A stretch of 64,000 bases of DNA from Arthrobacter sp. NicSoilB4 (GCF_019977335.1 NZ_AP024653.1:930001-994000); one strand, 5' to 3'. Positions 1-14,397 are shown, numbered from the stretch's first letter. The notes: a model not told the origin generated them from the letters alone. Numbers and translations: made by a program.

Positions 1-516
1 ACCGCGGAATTCGACCACACGGATGGGTGCATCCAGACGAGGGTCAGCGTGTTCGGCGGCGTCATAACGGTCCGCGGAACAACTACGCCCGAAAAAATAG
101 GCTTTGTGGCGGTCACGCAGGTTAACACCTGCACACAAACAACACTGATCAACGGGGATGGGGAGACGGATGCCCTGAACCTGATCGTTCCGAACGGGCT
201 GGCCAAAGGGCAACTGACGATGTCCCTGGAATTCACGAACTATGCCGACCCCGCCAACCCGGTAGTTTCGCCGATGACCGCTGACGTGTCCTTCCGGGCG
301 ACGGATCGGGCGACCAAGACGTTTGCAAAGACCAAATTCGTTTCCGACGGCATCCGCTTTGTTTCGTCGGCTGAAACCAAGAGCCGGGCGGGCACTGCCA
401 CCGGCACGGTAACCATTGGGGCGCAAAGTGTAGTTTCGCCGGCTATTCCGGCGTACGAGGCAATGCTCGCCTGGGCGAACAGCAAAGAGAAATCGGTAGC
501 CCGCCGCGCGACGTAG
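1..516 (+). CDS. Hypothetical protein, 5' end outside the window
   Basis: The frame is open from base 1 to the TAG at 514-516, so this is the last 171 codons of a longer gene. A GTG at 49 could be a start, but the reading frame upstream of it (..EFDHTDGCIQTRVSV..) looks like continuing protein. The visible part is rich in Thr, Val and Asn, has two Cys (in DGCIQT and NTCTQT) and no hydrophobic segment. The pattern of alternating beta-type residues resembles small actinobacterial hypothetical proteins of the 'cysteine pair, beta-rich' kind. No function can be assigned. Confidence 0.6.
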   Translation, partial: TAEFDHTDGCIQTRVSVFGGVITVRGTTTPEKIGFVAVTQVNTCTQTTLINGDGETDALNLIVPNGLAKGQLTMSLEFTNYADPANPVVSPMTADVSFRATDRATKTFAKTKFVSDGIRFVSSAETKSRAGTATGTVTIGAQSVVSPAIPAYEAMLAWANSKEKSVARRAT

Positions 517-896
517 CCCGCTCAGCAGCTCGTCTTTTCCGGGCCCGCCGGTTCCGGGGGAGAGGGTGTTGCGGCCAGCATCCACGACGGCGGGGGACTG
601 GCCGGTAGGTGTGAGCCAGTACATAGAAGCCCGGTGTCCTTGTTTTGGCCGGGGGGAGGCGTGGTTGGTTGCTGGTTTCGGTGTGGTGGCGGGGTTTTTG
701 GGGGTGTGGGGTGGGGTGTGGGGGTGGATTTGTGTGGGGTCGGTGTCGCGTGTATTGTTGTTCGAGTCGCCGCCGCTGATGCGGAAAGATAGCGACCGAC
801 CCCCTTCTGAACGGCCTGGAATATGGTGCGGTTTTTACGCGCTGATTATTGGGTGGGGATCCTGCTTGTGGAGTTGTGAGTCGCGGAAACGTTGAT

Positions 897-925
897 TTGC
901 TTAGGTTCCCGGGTTCGGGTAAGTT
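897..925 (+). promoter_or_regulatory. Candidate rRNA operon promoter (-35 TTGCTT, -10 TAAGTT)
   Basis: TTGCTT at 897-902 and TAAGTT at 920-925 are separated by 17 bp and lie about 230 bp before the 16S 5' end, a normal leader length for actinobacterial rrn operons. The -10 fits TAnnnT. Additional upstream promoters are possible; transcript start mapping would settle it. Confidence 0.45.
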
Positions 926-983
926 AGATAAGTTGCTCCGGAGCGATCCACGGCTGAGGTTGTGGTGGTGCCGGGTGTGTCTG

Positions 984-1006
984 TTGTTTGAGAACTCAAT
1001 AGTGTG
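984..1006 (+). promoter_or_regulatory. rRNA leader element (shared with the spacer before 23S)
   Basis: The string TTGTTTGAGAACTCAATAGT occurs here before 16S and recurs with few changes at 3015-3037 before 23S (TTGTTTGAGAACTACATAGT). Duplicated elements ahead of each large rRNA are known in actinobacterial rrn operons, where they serve antitermination or processing. The role here is inferred from position and duplication. Confidence 0.5.
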
Positions 1007-1157
1007 CCAAGTTTGTTGATACCAATTTATTGTATTGAATTGGTTGAATTGACCGGGTTGTCCACCCCGTGGATGGTCTGGTTTTTACAGCTGGTTTCAA
1101 ATTTTGTGCATTGTGTGCATCCCGTTTTCCCGGGGGCGCATGGTGTGTCTGTTTTAC

Positions 1158-6291
<5,134 letters not shown>

Positions 6292-6307
6292 ACACCACAC
6301 ACCACCT

Positions 6308-6339
6308 GGGTAAACCAAACCTTCAAAAGAGGTTTACCC
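6308..6339 (+). other. Hairpin in the 23S-5S spacer
   Basis: gggtaaacc (6308-6316) and ggtttaccc (6331-6339) form a perfect 9-bp stem just after 23S. It lies inside the bracketed precursor, so it is probably a processing structure and not a terminator; there is no T-run and 5S follows. Confidence 0.5.
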
Positions 6340-6371
6340 GCCAAGGGTGGTAAAAAGAAACAAGACTGCTT

Positions 6372-6400
6372 GCGTCCACTATGTGGTTCCCAACCAACAA
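6372..6400 (+). promoter_or_regulatory. 3' arm of the 23S processing stem
   Basis: Pairs with 3012-3040 (26 of 29 Watson-Crick plus one wobble), closing a loop that contains the whole 23S. It is the expected site for the downstream RNase III cut before 5S. Confidence 0.75.
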
Positions 6401-6526
6401 ACCCGTCACCAGACGGCAGCGTTGCAGGAACCGACAACAAAATAACAACACCACAACTGCACCCCAAAAGTGCAGGAAGCATGTTGTAACCACAGATTTC
6501 CCACCCCCAGGGGTACGGGAGCAAGG

Positions 6527-6645
6527 GTTACGGCGGTCATAGCGTGGGGGAAACGCCCGGTCCCATTCCGAACCCGGAAGCTAAGACCCACAGCGCCGAT
6601 GGTACTGCACCCGGGAGGGTGTGGGAGAGTAGGTCACCGCCGGAA
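6527..6645 (+). rRNA. rrf: 5S ribosomal RNA
   Basis: Starts gttacggcggtcatagcg and ends agtaggtcaccgccggaac. The end segments pair (gcggt with accgc) as in 5S helix I. The internal block tcccattccgaacccggaag is the conserved 5S loop region. Length about 119 nt. Confidence 0.95.
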
Positions 6646-6660
6646 CATCATTACACGGTC

Positions 6661-6690
6661 GAGAGCCCCAACCACCAGGTTGGGGCTCTC
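6661..6690 (+). terminator. rRNA operon terminator
   Basis: A perfect 13-bp stem (gagagccccaacc / ggttggggctctc) with the 4-nt loop acca, 15 bases after 5S and followed by ccgcattt. This is the expected end of the rrn transcript. Confidence 0.9.
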
Positions 6691-6810
6691 CCGCATTTAA
6701 CCCACAAAACCAAAATCCACATAGGGAACATTGGTCATCCCGGCGTCGTTGGAGTTCGGTAGGCTCGATTCCGACAGCCCGATTACCGCATCCGCTCAAA
6801 GGACTTTTTC

Positions 6811-7659
6811 ATGACTGCACGGACCATTGTCATCACCGGCGCCAGCGACGGCATCGGTGCGTCCGCCGCGCGGACCCTGAGCAAACAGGGGGAGCGGGTG
6901 GTCGTCGTCGGGCGCTCCGCGGAGAAGACGGAGCGGATCGCCAAGGAGATCGGTGCGGACTACTTCGTCAGCGACTTCGCGGAACTGGCACAGGTGCGCC
7001 AACTCGCCGCTCAGCTGAAGGAAAAGTACCCGCGGATCGACGTCCTGGCCAACAACGCCGGCGGCATCATGGGCCAGCGCGAGCTCACCGTGGACGGCCA
7101 CGAAAAGACCTTCCAGATCAACCACCTGGCCCCGTTCCTGCTCACCACCGAGCTGATGGACGTGCTCACGGCCAGCCGGGCCACCGTCATCAACACCTCC
7201 AGCGCAGCGAACTCGCTCTACGGCAAGCTGGACCTCAACGACCTCGAGACGGCCAACAAGTATTCCGCGAACCTCGCCTACGGCAATGCCAAACTCGAGA
7301 ACATCCTCTTCACTGCCGAGCTGAACCACCGCTACCAGGCGGCCGGCATCACCACGGCGGCCTTCCACCCCGGCGTGGTGGCCACGAACTTTGCCGCGGA
7401 CACCACCAGCCCGTTCAGGTTCCTGTACCGGAGCTTCCTCAGCCGGTTCATGCTGAGTCCCGAACAGGGCGCGGACACGCTGGTGTGGCTCGCCACGGCC
7501 ACGCCCGGGCAGGACTGGATCTCCGGCGCCTACTACGCCAAGCGGGCGCTGGCGAAGGCCAACAAGCAGGCATACGACGCCGAGCTGGCACGGGAGCTGT
7601 GGGAGCGCAGCGCGGCCATGGTCACGAGGGACGTCGACAAGCTCGACTCCCCGGCTTAA
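6811..7659 (+). CDS. SDR family NAD(P)-dependent oxidoreductase
   Basis: A 282-residue classical short-chain dehydrogenase. The cofactor motif TGASDGIG is at residues 9-16, NNAG at 81-84, the catalytic Ser in NTSS at about 130 and the YxxxK pair as Y157/K161. The insertion DLNDLETANKYS before the active site and the C-terminal tail resemble retinol-dehydrogenase-like or WW-oxidoreductase-like SDRs, so a lipid, terpenoid or aldehyde substrate is possible, but it cannot be read from sequence. The ATG at 6811 is preceded by aaagga. The gene stands alone between the rrn terminator and the convergent GGDEF-EAL genes. Confidence 0.85.
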   Translation: MTARTIVITGASDGIGASAARTLSKQGERVVVVGRSAEKTERIAKEIGADYFVSDFAELAQVRQLAAQLKEKYPRIDVLANNAGGIMGQRELTVDGHEKTFQINHLAPFLLTTELMDVLTASRATVINTSSAANSLYGKLDLNDLETANKYSANLAYGNAKLENILFTAELNHRYQAAGITTAAFHPGVVATNFAADTTSPFRFLYRSFLSRFMLSPEQGADTLVWLATATPGQDWISGAYYAKRALAKANKQAYDAELARELWERSAAMVTRDVDKLDSPA

Positions 7660-7758
7660 CGACGTCCGGACCTTACGTTCGAGCGTCGCCGCTACTCCCG
7701 CCGGACCTGCGGGAGCGCCGACGGACTTGCCGCCGGACGTGTTGGAGCGTTGCCAGAC

Positions 7759-9600
7759 TTACCGCCCGGCGTCGACCTTGTCGATCGCCGTCAGTGCGCT
7801 CTCCATCGTCCCGGCCAGGTCGCTGGCCGGGGCCGGCTTGGCGAACAGGTAGCCCTGCAGGGAGTCGCAGCCGCGGTCCATCAGGTACCGGGCCTGGGCT
7901 GGCGTCTCGATGCCCTCGGCCGTCACCTTCAGGCCCAGGGCGTGCGCGGCGTTGATCATGGTCCCGAAGAACGGCAGCTGTTCCTGGCCGGTCTTGATCA
8001 TCGCCACGAAGGAGCGGTCGATCTTGACCTTATCCAGCGGCAATTCCTTGAGCCGGCCCAGTGCGGCGTACCCGGTGCCGAAGTCGTCCATCGCGATCCG
8101 CACGCCGGCCTCCCGCAGCTGGCGCAGCTGGCGCAGCACGTCCGAGTCCGACTCGAAGAACACACTCTCGGTCAGTTCGAGCATAAGCTGGCGCGGATCC
8201 ACCCCGGTGGAGGCAACAATCGACAGCACGTCCGTGGCGAAGTCGCGGTTCTGGAACTGCAGGCCTGAGACGTTCACCGCGACGCTGTACGCGTCGTCGC
8301 CGGCCAGCCAGGGCCGGATCTCCGCGCATGCCCGGCGCATGACCTCGTCGCCGATCTCGCGGATCAGGCCGCTCTGCTCGGCCACGGGCAGGAACTGGTT
8401 GGGCGGGACCAGCCGGCCATGCCGCTCCCAGCGCGCAAACGCCTCGAACTGCACCACCGCGCCAAGCCCGGGGGACACCACCGGCTGGTAGTGCACCGAG
8501 ATCTGTCCCAGCTCCACGGCCTGCCGCAGCCCGGCCTGGCCGTCCGCCTTGGCGGTGACCGTGTTCAGCATCTCCGGCCGGAACCGTAGCCAGGCGTTCT
8601 TGCCCCCGGTTTTCGCCGCTGTCATGGCTGCATCGGCCTGCCGCATTAGCTCCGCGCCGTCGAGCGTCCCGGAGGTCCGGGAGGCCAGGCCCATGCTCAC
8701 GCCCGGCCGGACCAGGGAGCCGCCCACCCGCAGCGGCTCGTACAGCGACTCGGCGATCCGCTTGGCCACCGCGTCCGCGTTGAGGCATTCCGTCAGGAGC
8801 ACAACAAATTCGTCGCCGCCCAGCCGGGCCACAGTGTCGTGCGGCCGGACGCAGTTGCGGAGCCGGCTGGCGACCTCCACTAGAAGTTCGTCCGCGGAGG
8901 AGCGGCCCAGCATGTCGTTGAGGTTCTTGAAGTCATCCACGTTCAGCAGCAGCACGTCCACCGGGTCCGGCCGCCGCAGCGCCGCGGCCAGCCGCTCGTT
9001 GAAGAGCGTGCCGTTGGGCAGCGAAGTCAGGGGGTCCCGCAGCACCCCGGCCCGCACCTGGTCGTCGTGTCCGGCGAAGGCTGCGGGAACGGCCGTAGAC
9101 GCAGCAGCAGCAGTACGACGGCGGTGCGTTGCGGCGTCCGCCGCGGCACCCGTGCGCGCGGCAGTGCCGGCGAAAGCTCCGGCGTCGGACTGGCCGGTGC
9201 CGAATTGGCCGGTGCCGGACGACGCAGCGCGACGGTGGCCCGCCCCGCGGACGGCAAGCGCGACGGACCGGGCGGCCGCGCCCGAACCGGCGTTGGACGG
9301 CAGCAGCGAGCAGGTGATCTCGACGGGGAGTTCGGTGCCGTCGGCGCGGCGTCCGGAGCCGGCGAAGGGCTGGCCGGAGCGCGGTGCCGAGGCGCCCAGA
9401 CCGGCTAGGACTCCATGGAATGGTTCGCGGGAGTCCTCGGCCAGGAGCAGGGACGAATCGGCGCCCAGCAGCTGCGACCGGGAGTAACCGAAGAGCTCCT
9501 CAGCGGCTGCGTTCAGGAACGAGATGGACCCGTCCGGATCCAGCAGCAGCAGCGGGTCCGGGCTGTGCTCCAGCAGTAGTTGTGCGAGTCCAGATTCCAT
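7759..9600 (-). CDS. PAS-GGDEF-EAL protein, first of three paralogues (EAL motif reads EAF)
   Basis: A 613-residue cytoplasmic cyclic-di-GMP enzyme. PAS sensor at about 1-120, an Ala/Gly/Thr-rich low-complexity linker at 121-180, GGDEF domain at 183-340 (GGDEF 261-265) and EAL domain at 355-600. The allosteric I-site RxxD is present (R252-D255, five residues before GGDEF). In the EAL domain the signature is EAF (386-388), but the other metal and catalytic positions are there: NVS 443-445, ELTES 475-479, DDFGTGY 505-511, KIDRS, AEGIE. It could therefore still hydrolyse c-di-GMP. I chose the ATG at 9600, which aligns with the paralogues' PAS start; a GTG/TTG-type start at 9660 would add 20 residues. 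Compared with its neighbours it lacks the second PAS, and the low-complexity linker sits in that place. Confidence 0.88.
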   Translation of the reverse strand: MESGLAQLLLEHSPDPLLLLDPDGSISFLNAAAEELFGYSRSQLLGADSSLLLAEDSREPFHGVLAGLGASAPRSGQPFAGSGRRADGTELPVEITCSLLPSNAGSGAAARSVALAVRGAGHRRAASSGTGQFGTGQSDAGAFAGTAARTGAAADAATHRRRTAAAASTAVPAAFAGHDDQVRAGVLRDPLTSLPNGTLFNERLAAALRRPDPVDVLLLNVDDFKNLNDMLGRSSADELLVEVASRLRNCVRPHDTVARLGGDEFVVLLTECLNADAVAKRIAESLYEPLRVGGSLVRPGVSMGLASRTSGTLDGAELMRQADAAMTAAKTGGKNAWLRFRPEMLNTVTAKADGQAGLRQAVELGQISVHYQPVVSPGLGAVVQFEAFARWERHGRLVPPNQFLPVAEQSGLIREIGDEVMRRACAEIRPWLAGDDAYSVAVNVSGLQFQNRDFATDVLSIVASTGVDPRQLMLELTESVFFESDSDVLRQLRQLREAGVRIAMDDFGTGYAALGRLKELPLDKVKIDRSFVAMIKTGQEQLPFFGTMINAAHALGLKVTAEGIETPAQARYLMDRGCDSLQGYLFAKPAPASDLAGTMESALTAIDKVDAGR

Positions 9601-9791
9601 GTGTTTTGCTTGCCCCCCAAGCGCCGGATGCGAAGTGGCAGCCGTCCTTGCGGAGAACAAGGCGGGCTGCGCTCACTGAATCATATGTGGTGCGGGCGCT
9701 GCACGTGATACGCGTCATGCGGACGCCGGGATTGTGTCGCACCCGCGTCTTCCGGCCCCCGCTGCAGCCGCCCCGCCGGACAGCGCCGCCG

Positions 9792-11894
9792 CTACGCGGG
9801 TAGCGGGACGCTTTCCAGTGCCGCGATGGCGGCGAGGGAGTTGCGGATGCCGAGCTCGCGCCGGGCTTCGGGCTCGGGTCGGGAAAACAGGAAGCCCTGC
9901 AGGGCGTCGCAGCCGTGATCCATCAGGTAGCGGGCCTGCTCCGGGGTTTCGATGCCCTCGGCGGTGACCTTCAGCCCGAGGCTGAGAGCCATGTGGATCA
10001 TCGACGTCAGGATGGGCAGCTTTTCCGTCCCGGTGCGCAGCATGGAGACGAACGACTTGTCGATCTTCACGATGTCCACAGGGAGCTCCTGCAGCCGGCC
10101 CAGCGAGGAGTAGCCGGTGCCGAAGTCGTCCAGGGCCACCCGGACTCCGGCCCCGCGCAGGGTCACCAACTGGGTGATGACGTGGCACTGGGCGTCGAAG
10201 AAGACGCTCTCCGTGACCTCCAGGACCAGCTGGTGCGGGTCCACGCCGCTCCACGCCGCGATGTCCAGGACCCGTTCGGCGAAGTCCGGATGCTGCAGCT
10301 GCACGCCGGAGACGTTCACGGCCAAGGTCCGGCGCGGGTCCTCCGCGAGCCAGGGCTGCAGCTCGGTGCAGCTGCGCCGCAGCACTTCCGCCCCGATGTC
10401 CCGGATCAGGCCGCTGCGTTCCGCGGTCTGTATGAACTGGTCCGGGGGCATCAGCCGCCCCTCCCACTGCCAGCGGGCCAGTGCCTCGAACTGCACTACT
10501 TCCAGCTGCTCGGAGGACACCACCGGCTGGTAGTGCACATTGATCTGCCCCAGTTCCACGGCACGCCGCAGCCCGGCGGTCAGCTGGGTGCGCTCCAGCA
10601 GCGCGGCGAGCATCTCCGGCCGGAAGTGCACGTAGCAGTTCTTGCCCGCTTCCTTGGCCGCATACATCGCCAGGTCCGCCTGCCGCAGCAGCTCGGAGGA
10701 CGTCATGGTCCCGGGACCCCGCGAGGCCACGCCCAGGCTCAGGCCCGGCCGCATAAGGGTTCCCTCGATGGATACCGGCGCGTTCAGCGTGGCAACGATC
10801 CGCTGGGCCACCGTGTCGGAGTCATTGCAGTCCACCAGCAGCACCACGAATTCGTCCCCGCCGAGCCGCGCCACGGTGCCGTGCGGCCCCACGCATTTCT
10901 GCAGCCGCCGCGAGACCTCCACCAGCATCTCGTCCCCGGCATGGTGGCCCAGGACATCGTTGACCTCCTTGAAGTCATCCAGGTCCAGCAGCAGCACGTG
11001 CACGGGCCCGGGGGTCAGCAGCGCGGCGGCGGCGCGTTCGTTGAAGAGCATCCGGTTGGCCAGCCCCGTCAAGGGGTCCTGGAAGGCAAGTTCCTTCAGC
11101 TTGTCGGTCTGCTCGGCGAGTTCATCCATGGCGCGGCGGGCCTGGTCCTGGGCGCGCTGCCGCGTGGTGATGTCGCGGAAGTTCCAGATCCGCCCCACGA
11201 TCTCGTCGGCGACCTTCTGCGGCCGGGAGTACAGCTCCACGGTGCGGCCATCGATGAACTCCAGCACATCGTGGCTTTGTTTGCCCCTGTCGGCGTGCAG
11301 CTCCGTGACCTTCTGCAGGAAGTCGTCCGGATCGAGGAGCTGCTGGGCGATGAAGGTGACCAGCGCCGTCGGGTCCTCTGCCGCGATCAGCTCCGGCGGC
11401 ATGCCCCACAACTTCAGGTACTGGTCATTGACCCCGGTAATCAGCCCTTCATTGGAGACCACCACGATCCCGTCGGCGGTGGTTTCCAGCGTCGCATCGA
11501 GCAGCGAGACCGCCAGACGGCGGCCCGAGTCGGTGTCCTCCCGGTGGCTGCCGTCACGGACGGCAACCGCCATGGCCGTTCCGGCGTCGACGGTTACCAG
11601 CGAGCAGGTGATCTCCAGCGGCAGTTCGCTGCCATCACGACGCCGGCCTGCCGCCGCGAACGGGCGCCGGCCGGCGTCGCTGCCCCGGCCCAGCCGGCCG
11701 AAGACCCGCAGGAACCCGCCGCGCTCGTCCTCGGAGAGCAGGATGTTGTGCCCGACGCCGAGCAGCTGTTCGCGCGGATAGCCGAAGAGGCGCTCCGCGG
11801 CCGCGTTCACGAACGCGATGGTTCCGTCCGCGGTTAGCAGCAGATAAGCATCGGGGCCCTGCTCGAGCAGGCTCTCTTCAATCCCAGTTCCCAC
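9792..11894 (-). CDS. PAS-PAS-GGDEF-EAL protein, second paralogue
   Basis: About 700 residues. PAS1 at 6-118, PAS2 at 130-250 (ends NFRDITTRQRA, a typical PAS-to-effector junction), GGDEF domain at 273-430 (GGDEF 345-349) and EAL domain at 440-690 (EAL at 470-472, NVSG, EVTES, DDFGTGY, KIDKS, AEGIE all present). Unlike the two neighbours, the I-site reads GPHG instead of RxxD, so feedback inhibition by bound c-di-GMP should be lost. I prefer the GTG at 11894 because ggggg lies 10-15 bases upstream; the TTG at 11912 has no ribosome site. It lies 191 bp upstream of the first paralogue on the same strand, so co-transcription is possible. There are no membrane segments, so the signal it senses is likely cytoplasmic. 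Confidence 0.88.
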   Translation of the reverse strand: MGTGIEESLLEQGPDAYLLLTADGTIAFVNAAAERLFGYPREQLLGVGHNILLSEDERGGFLRVFGRLGRGSDAGRRPFAAAGRRRDGSELPLEITCSLVTVDAGTAMAVAVRDGSHREDTDSGRRLAVSLLDATLETTADGIVVVSNEGLITGVNDQYLKLWGMPPELIAAEDPTALVTFIAQQLLDPDDFLQKVTELHADRGKQSHDVLEFIDGRTVELYSRPQKVADEIVGRIWNFRDITTRQRAQDQARRAMDELAEQTDKLKELAFQDPLTGLANRMLFNERAAAALLTPGPVHVLLLDLDDFKEVNDVLGHHAGDEMLVEVSRRLQKCVGPHGTVARLGGDEFVVLLVDCNDSDTVAQRIVATLNAPVSIEGTLMRPGLSLGVASRGPGTMTSSELLRQADLAMYAAKEAGKNCYVHFRPEMLAALLERTQLTAGLRRAVELGQINVHYQPVVSSEQLEVVQFEALARWQWEGRLMPPDQFIQTAERSGLIRDIGAEVLRRSCTELQPWLAEDPRRTLAVNVSGVQLQHPDFAERVLDIAAWSGVDPHQLVLEVTESVFFDAQCHVITQLVTLRGAGVRVALDDFGTGYSSLGRLQELPVDIVKIDKSFVSMLRTGTEKLPILTSMIHMALSLGLKVTAEGIETPEQARYLMDHGCDALQGFLFSRPEPEARRELGIRNSLAAIAALESVPLPA

Positions 11895-12045
11895 GGCGAT
11901 ACCGGCCCCCAAAGCGACGGATGTTGACGTACGTGACTAAAAGTCCGACGGCGGCGCCGCGGACTAAGCGTTTCCTGAATCATAGGGTCCGTTGCGCTCA
12001 TGTCCAGCACCACGGCACCGGACTTTTGCGGGCCACTCTTTCGGG

Positions 12046-14220
12046 TCAGCGGAGTCCGGCGACCCGATCTCCCCGGAGGGCGGCGAATGCCCCGGCGGAC
12101 CGGGCGATCGCGGACGCCAGGGCCGGCACGGCTTCCGGGCCGGAAAACAGAAATCCCTGCAGCGAGTCGCAGTCCAGGTTCATCAGGTATTGGGCCTGCG
12201 CTGCCGTTTCCACGCCCTCCGCCGTGACGGTCAGTCCCAGGCCGTGGGCCATGCTGATCATGCAGCTGAGGATCGGCAGGTTCTCCTCGCCGGTGTGGAT
12301 CATGGAGATGAAGGACCGATCGATTTTCAGCGTGTCCACGGGCAGGTCCTGGAGCCGGCCCAGCGAGGAGTAGCCGGTGCCGAAGTCATCCAGGGCCACC
12401 TTCACGCCGGCCTTTCGGAGCGCCATGAGCTGCTGGATCACGTGGCAGTCGTCGTCGAAGAACACACTCTCGGTGACCTCCACCACCAGCTGCCGCGGAT
12501 CCACCCCACAGGACTCGGTGACGGCCAGGACCAGCTCGGCGAAGTCACCGTGCTGCAGCTGGACCCCTGAGACGTTGACAGCGAGGGACCGGGAGGGGTC
12601 TTCCACGAGCCAGGGCTTCAGCTCGGTGCAGCCCTTCAGCAGGACCTCGGTGCCGATCTCGACTATCAGGCCGCTGCGCTCCGCCGTCGGGATGAACTGC
12701 TGCGGCGGGACGGTTTCGCCGTCGCGCTCCCAGCGGGCCAGTGCCTCCACTTTAACGACGACGCCGAGCCTCGACGAGACGATCGGCTGGTAGTGCACAG
12801 CGATCTGGCCGGCGTCCACGGCCACGCGCAGCCCCGCCTCAAGCTCGGTGCGCTCCACGAGTGACTTCATCATCTCCGGCCGGAACGGCAGGTACCGGTT
12901 CTTCCCGGCAGTTTTCGCCGCGTACATCGCGACGTCGGCGCGGCGCAGCAGTTCGGAGGCGTCCACAGCGTCGTCGTTGAGGGACGTCAGGCCCAGGCTC
13001 AGGCTGGGGCGCAGCATGGTGCCGTCGATCCAGAGCGGGACGCGCAGCGAGTCGACGATCCTCCCCGCCACCGCCTCGGCGTCCGGCGAGCCGACCAGCA
13101 AAACCACGAATTCGTCACCGCCCAGGCGTGCTACAACGTCGTTCGGGCGGACGCACTCGCGCAGCCGCCGGCCCACCTCGATCAGCATCTGGTCGCCGGC
13201 GTGGTGGCCCAGGATGTCGTTGACTTCCTTGAAATCGTCCAGGTCCAGGAGCAGGACGTCGACGGCGGCACCGTCCGCCCCGGGCAGCGCGGCCGCGAGC
13301 CGGTCGTTGAAGAGCTGGCGGTTGGCCAGTCCGGTCAGCGGGTCCTGGAACGCGAGGGCCTTGAGCTGGGCGGCCTGCTCTGCGAGGTCGGCCATGGCCT
13401 GGGTGATCCGGTCCTGGGCGATCCGGGCAGGGGTGACGTCCCGGAAACTCCACACGCGCCCCACCACTTTTTCCGCGACCTTCTGGGGGCGGGAGTAGCG
13501 TTCGAAGGTCCGGCCGTCGCGGAAGTCCAGGACGTCGTGGCTTTCCGCGGTAGGAGCGGCGTAGAGCGCGGTGACCTTCTCGACGAACTGCGCCGGATCC
13601 ACGAGCTGGTCCAGGACGAAGCCCATCACGGCCTCGTCGTCCTGGGTGGCCAGGAGCTCCCGCGGGATGCCCCACATGGTGATGAACTGGTTGTTGACGC
13701 CGGCGATCCGGCCGTCGCCTGCGACGACGAGGATGCCGTCCGCCGTGGATTCCAGCGTGGCGCTCAGCAGGGACATGGCTTCGCGGAGTCCTGCGTCCGC
13801 GGCCAGCCGGTGGGACGTGTCGCGGACGGCGACGGCCATGGTGGCGGGGACGTCGTCGCTGCCCTGGGCCAGCAGCGAGCAGGCCACTTCGCCCTGGAAC
13901 TCGGTGCCGTCGCGGCGGACACCGTAGGCCTCGACCGGCGGGAAGCTGGGGAACGTGGGGGCTGCGGCGGGGGTGACCGGGCCGGCGTCGGCGTCCTTGC
14001 GGAGCGCGAAGAAGATCCGCTGGAGGCCGCTGCGAAAGCCTTCGGCGAGGAGCATCCGGTGGTCACGGCCCAGGAGCTCGTCGCGGGAGTAGCCGAACAT
14101 ACGTTCCGTGGCGGCGTTGACGCGGATGATGGTGCCGTCCTCGGTGACCACCAGGAGGGCGTCGGGGCTGGACTCCAGCACCGCCTCGACGCCGGGTACA
14201 GGGTACGAGGAAGCCGTCAC
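12046..14220 (-). CDS. PAS-PAS-GGDEF-EAL protein, third paralogue
   Basis: 724 residues from the GTG at 14220. PAS1 at about 8-135 with an extra Pro/Ala-rich loop near 80-97, PAS2 at 148-262, GGDEF domain at 290-450 (GGDEF 367-371) and EAL domain at 460-705 (EAL 492-494). The I-site RPND (357-360) is intact. All usual EAL residues are visible (NVSG, EVTES, DDFGTGY, KIDRS, AEGVE). The frame stays open to a GTG at 14388, but the extra residues are Pro/Arg-rich and not PAS-like. The GTG at 14220 matches the paralogue starts and overlaps the stop of a short leader ORF in a GTGA junction. It lies 177 bp after ugd on the same strand. Confidence 0.85.
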   Translation of the reverse strand: MTASSYPVPGVEAVLESSPDALLVVTEDGTIIRVNAATERMFGYSRDELLGRDHRMLLAEGFRSGLQRIFFALRKDADAGPVTPAAAPTFPSFPPVEAYGVRRDGTEFQGEVACSLLAQGSDDVPATMAVAVRDTSHRLAADAGLREAMSLLSATLESTADGILVVAGDGRIAGVNNQFITMWGIPRELLATQDDEAVMGFVLDQLVDPAQFVEKVTALYAAPTAESHDVLDFRDGRTFERYSRPQKVAEKVVGRVWSFRDVTPARIAQDRITQAMADLAEQAAQLKALAFQDPLTGLANRQLFNDRLAAALPGADGAAVDVLLLDLDDFKEVNDILGHHAGDQMLIEVGRRLRECVRPNDVVARLGGDEFVVLLVGSPDAEAVAGRIVDSLRVPLWIDGTMLRPSLSLGLTSLNDDAVDASELLRRADVAMYAAKTAGKNRYLPFRPEMMKSLVERTELEAGLRVAVDAGQIAVHYQPIVSSRLGVVVKVEALARWERDGETVPPQQFIPTAERSGLIVEIGTEVLLKGCTELKPWLVEDPSRSLAVNVSGVQLQHGDFAELVLAVTESCGVDPRQLVVEVTESVFFDDDCHVIQQLMALRKAGVKVALDDFGTGYSSLGRLQDLPVDTLKIDRSFISMIHTGEENLPILSCMISMAHGLGLTVTAEGVETAAQAQYLMNLDCDSLQGFLFSGPEAVPALASAIARSAGAFAALRGDRVAGLR

Positions 14221-14261
14221 GCGGCCACCGCCGTGCGAATGTGAGACCACCGGTAATTCAT
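14217..14261 (-). CDS. 14-codon leader ORF overlapping the GGDEF-EAL start
   Basis: ATG at 14261 encodes MNYRWSHIRTAVAA and stops with the TGA at 14219-14217. The ATG has a strong ribosome site, gggaggg, about 8 bases upstream, while the following GTG (14220) has none. The stop and the GTG overlap by 4 bp (GTGA), the classical arrangement for translational coupling. It may simply let ribosomes reload on the big gene, or act as a regulatory leader. This is read directly from the sequence; translation is inferred. Confidence 0.45.
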   Translation of the reverse strand: MNYRWSHIRTAVAA

Positions 14262-14397
14262 TGAAAAGCCCTCCCCTCAGGAAATCATAGGGGTCGAGTG
14301 TTCCGGAGGCGTCCAAGCGGGGGTGGCGCGGCGGCGTTTTGGCGGGCGTGCTGGCGCGGGTGGGCTTCAGCGGCGGGGTGCAGGTCACGCCGGCATG

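Larger units (their letters stand above)
517..1157 (+). other. Non-coding region upstream of the rRNA operon
   Basis: About 640 bases without a convincing gene. The stretch at about 650-760 is strikingly G/T-rich on the plus strand. The open frame over it (566-895) begins and ends in low-complexity sequence and has no family resemblance. The right half holds the rRNA promoter candidate and the transcribed leader. Confidence 0.6.

Noticed and set aside
566..895. Small gene upstream of the rRNA operon
   Set aside because: The frame is Gly/Trp-rich because of the G/T-rich DNA and ends just before the rRNA promoter; no ribosome site or family.
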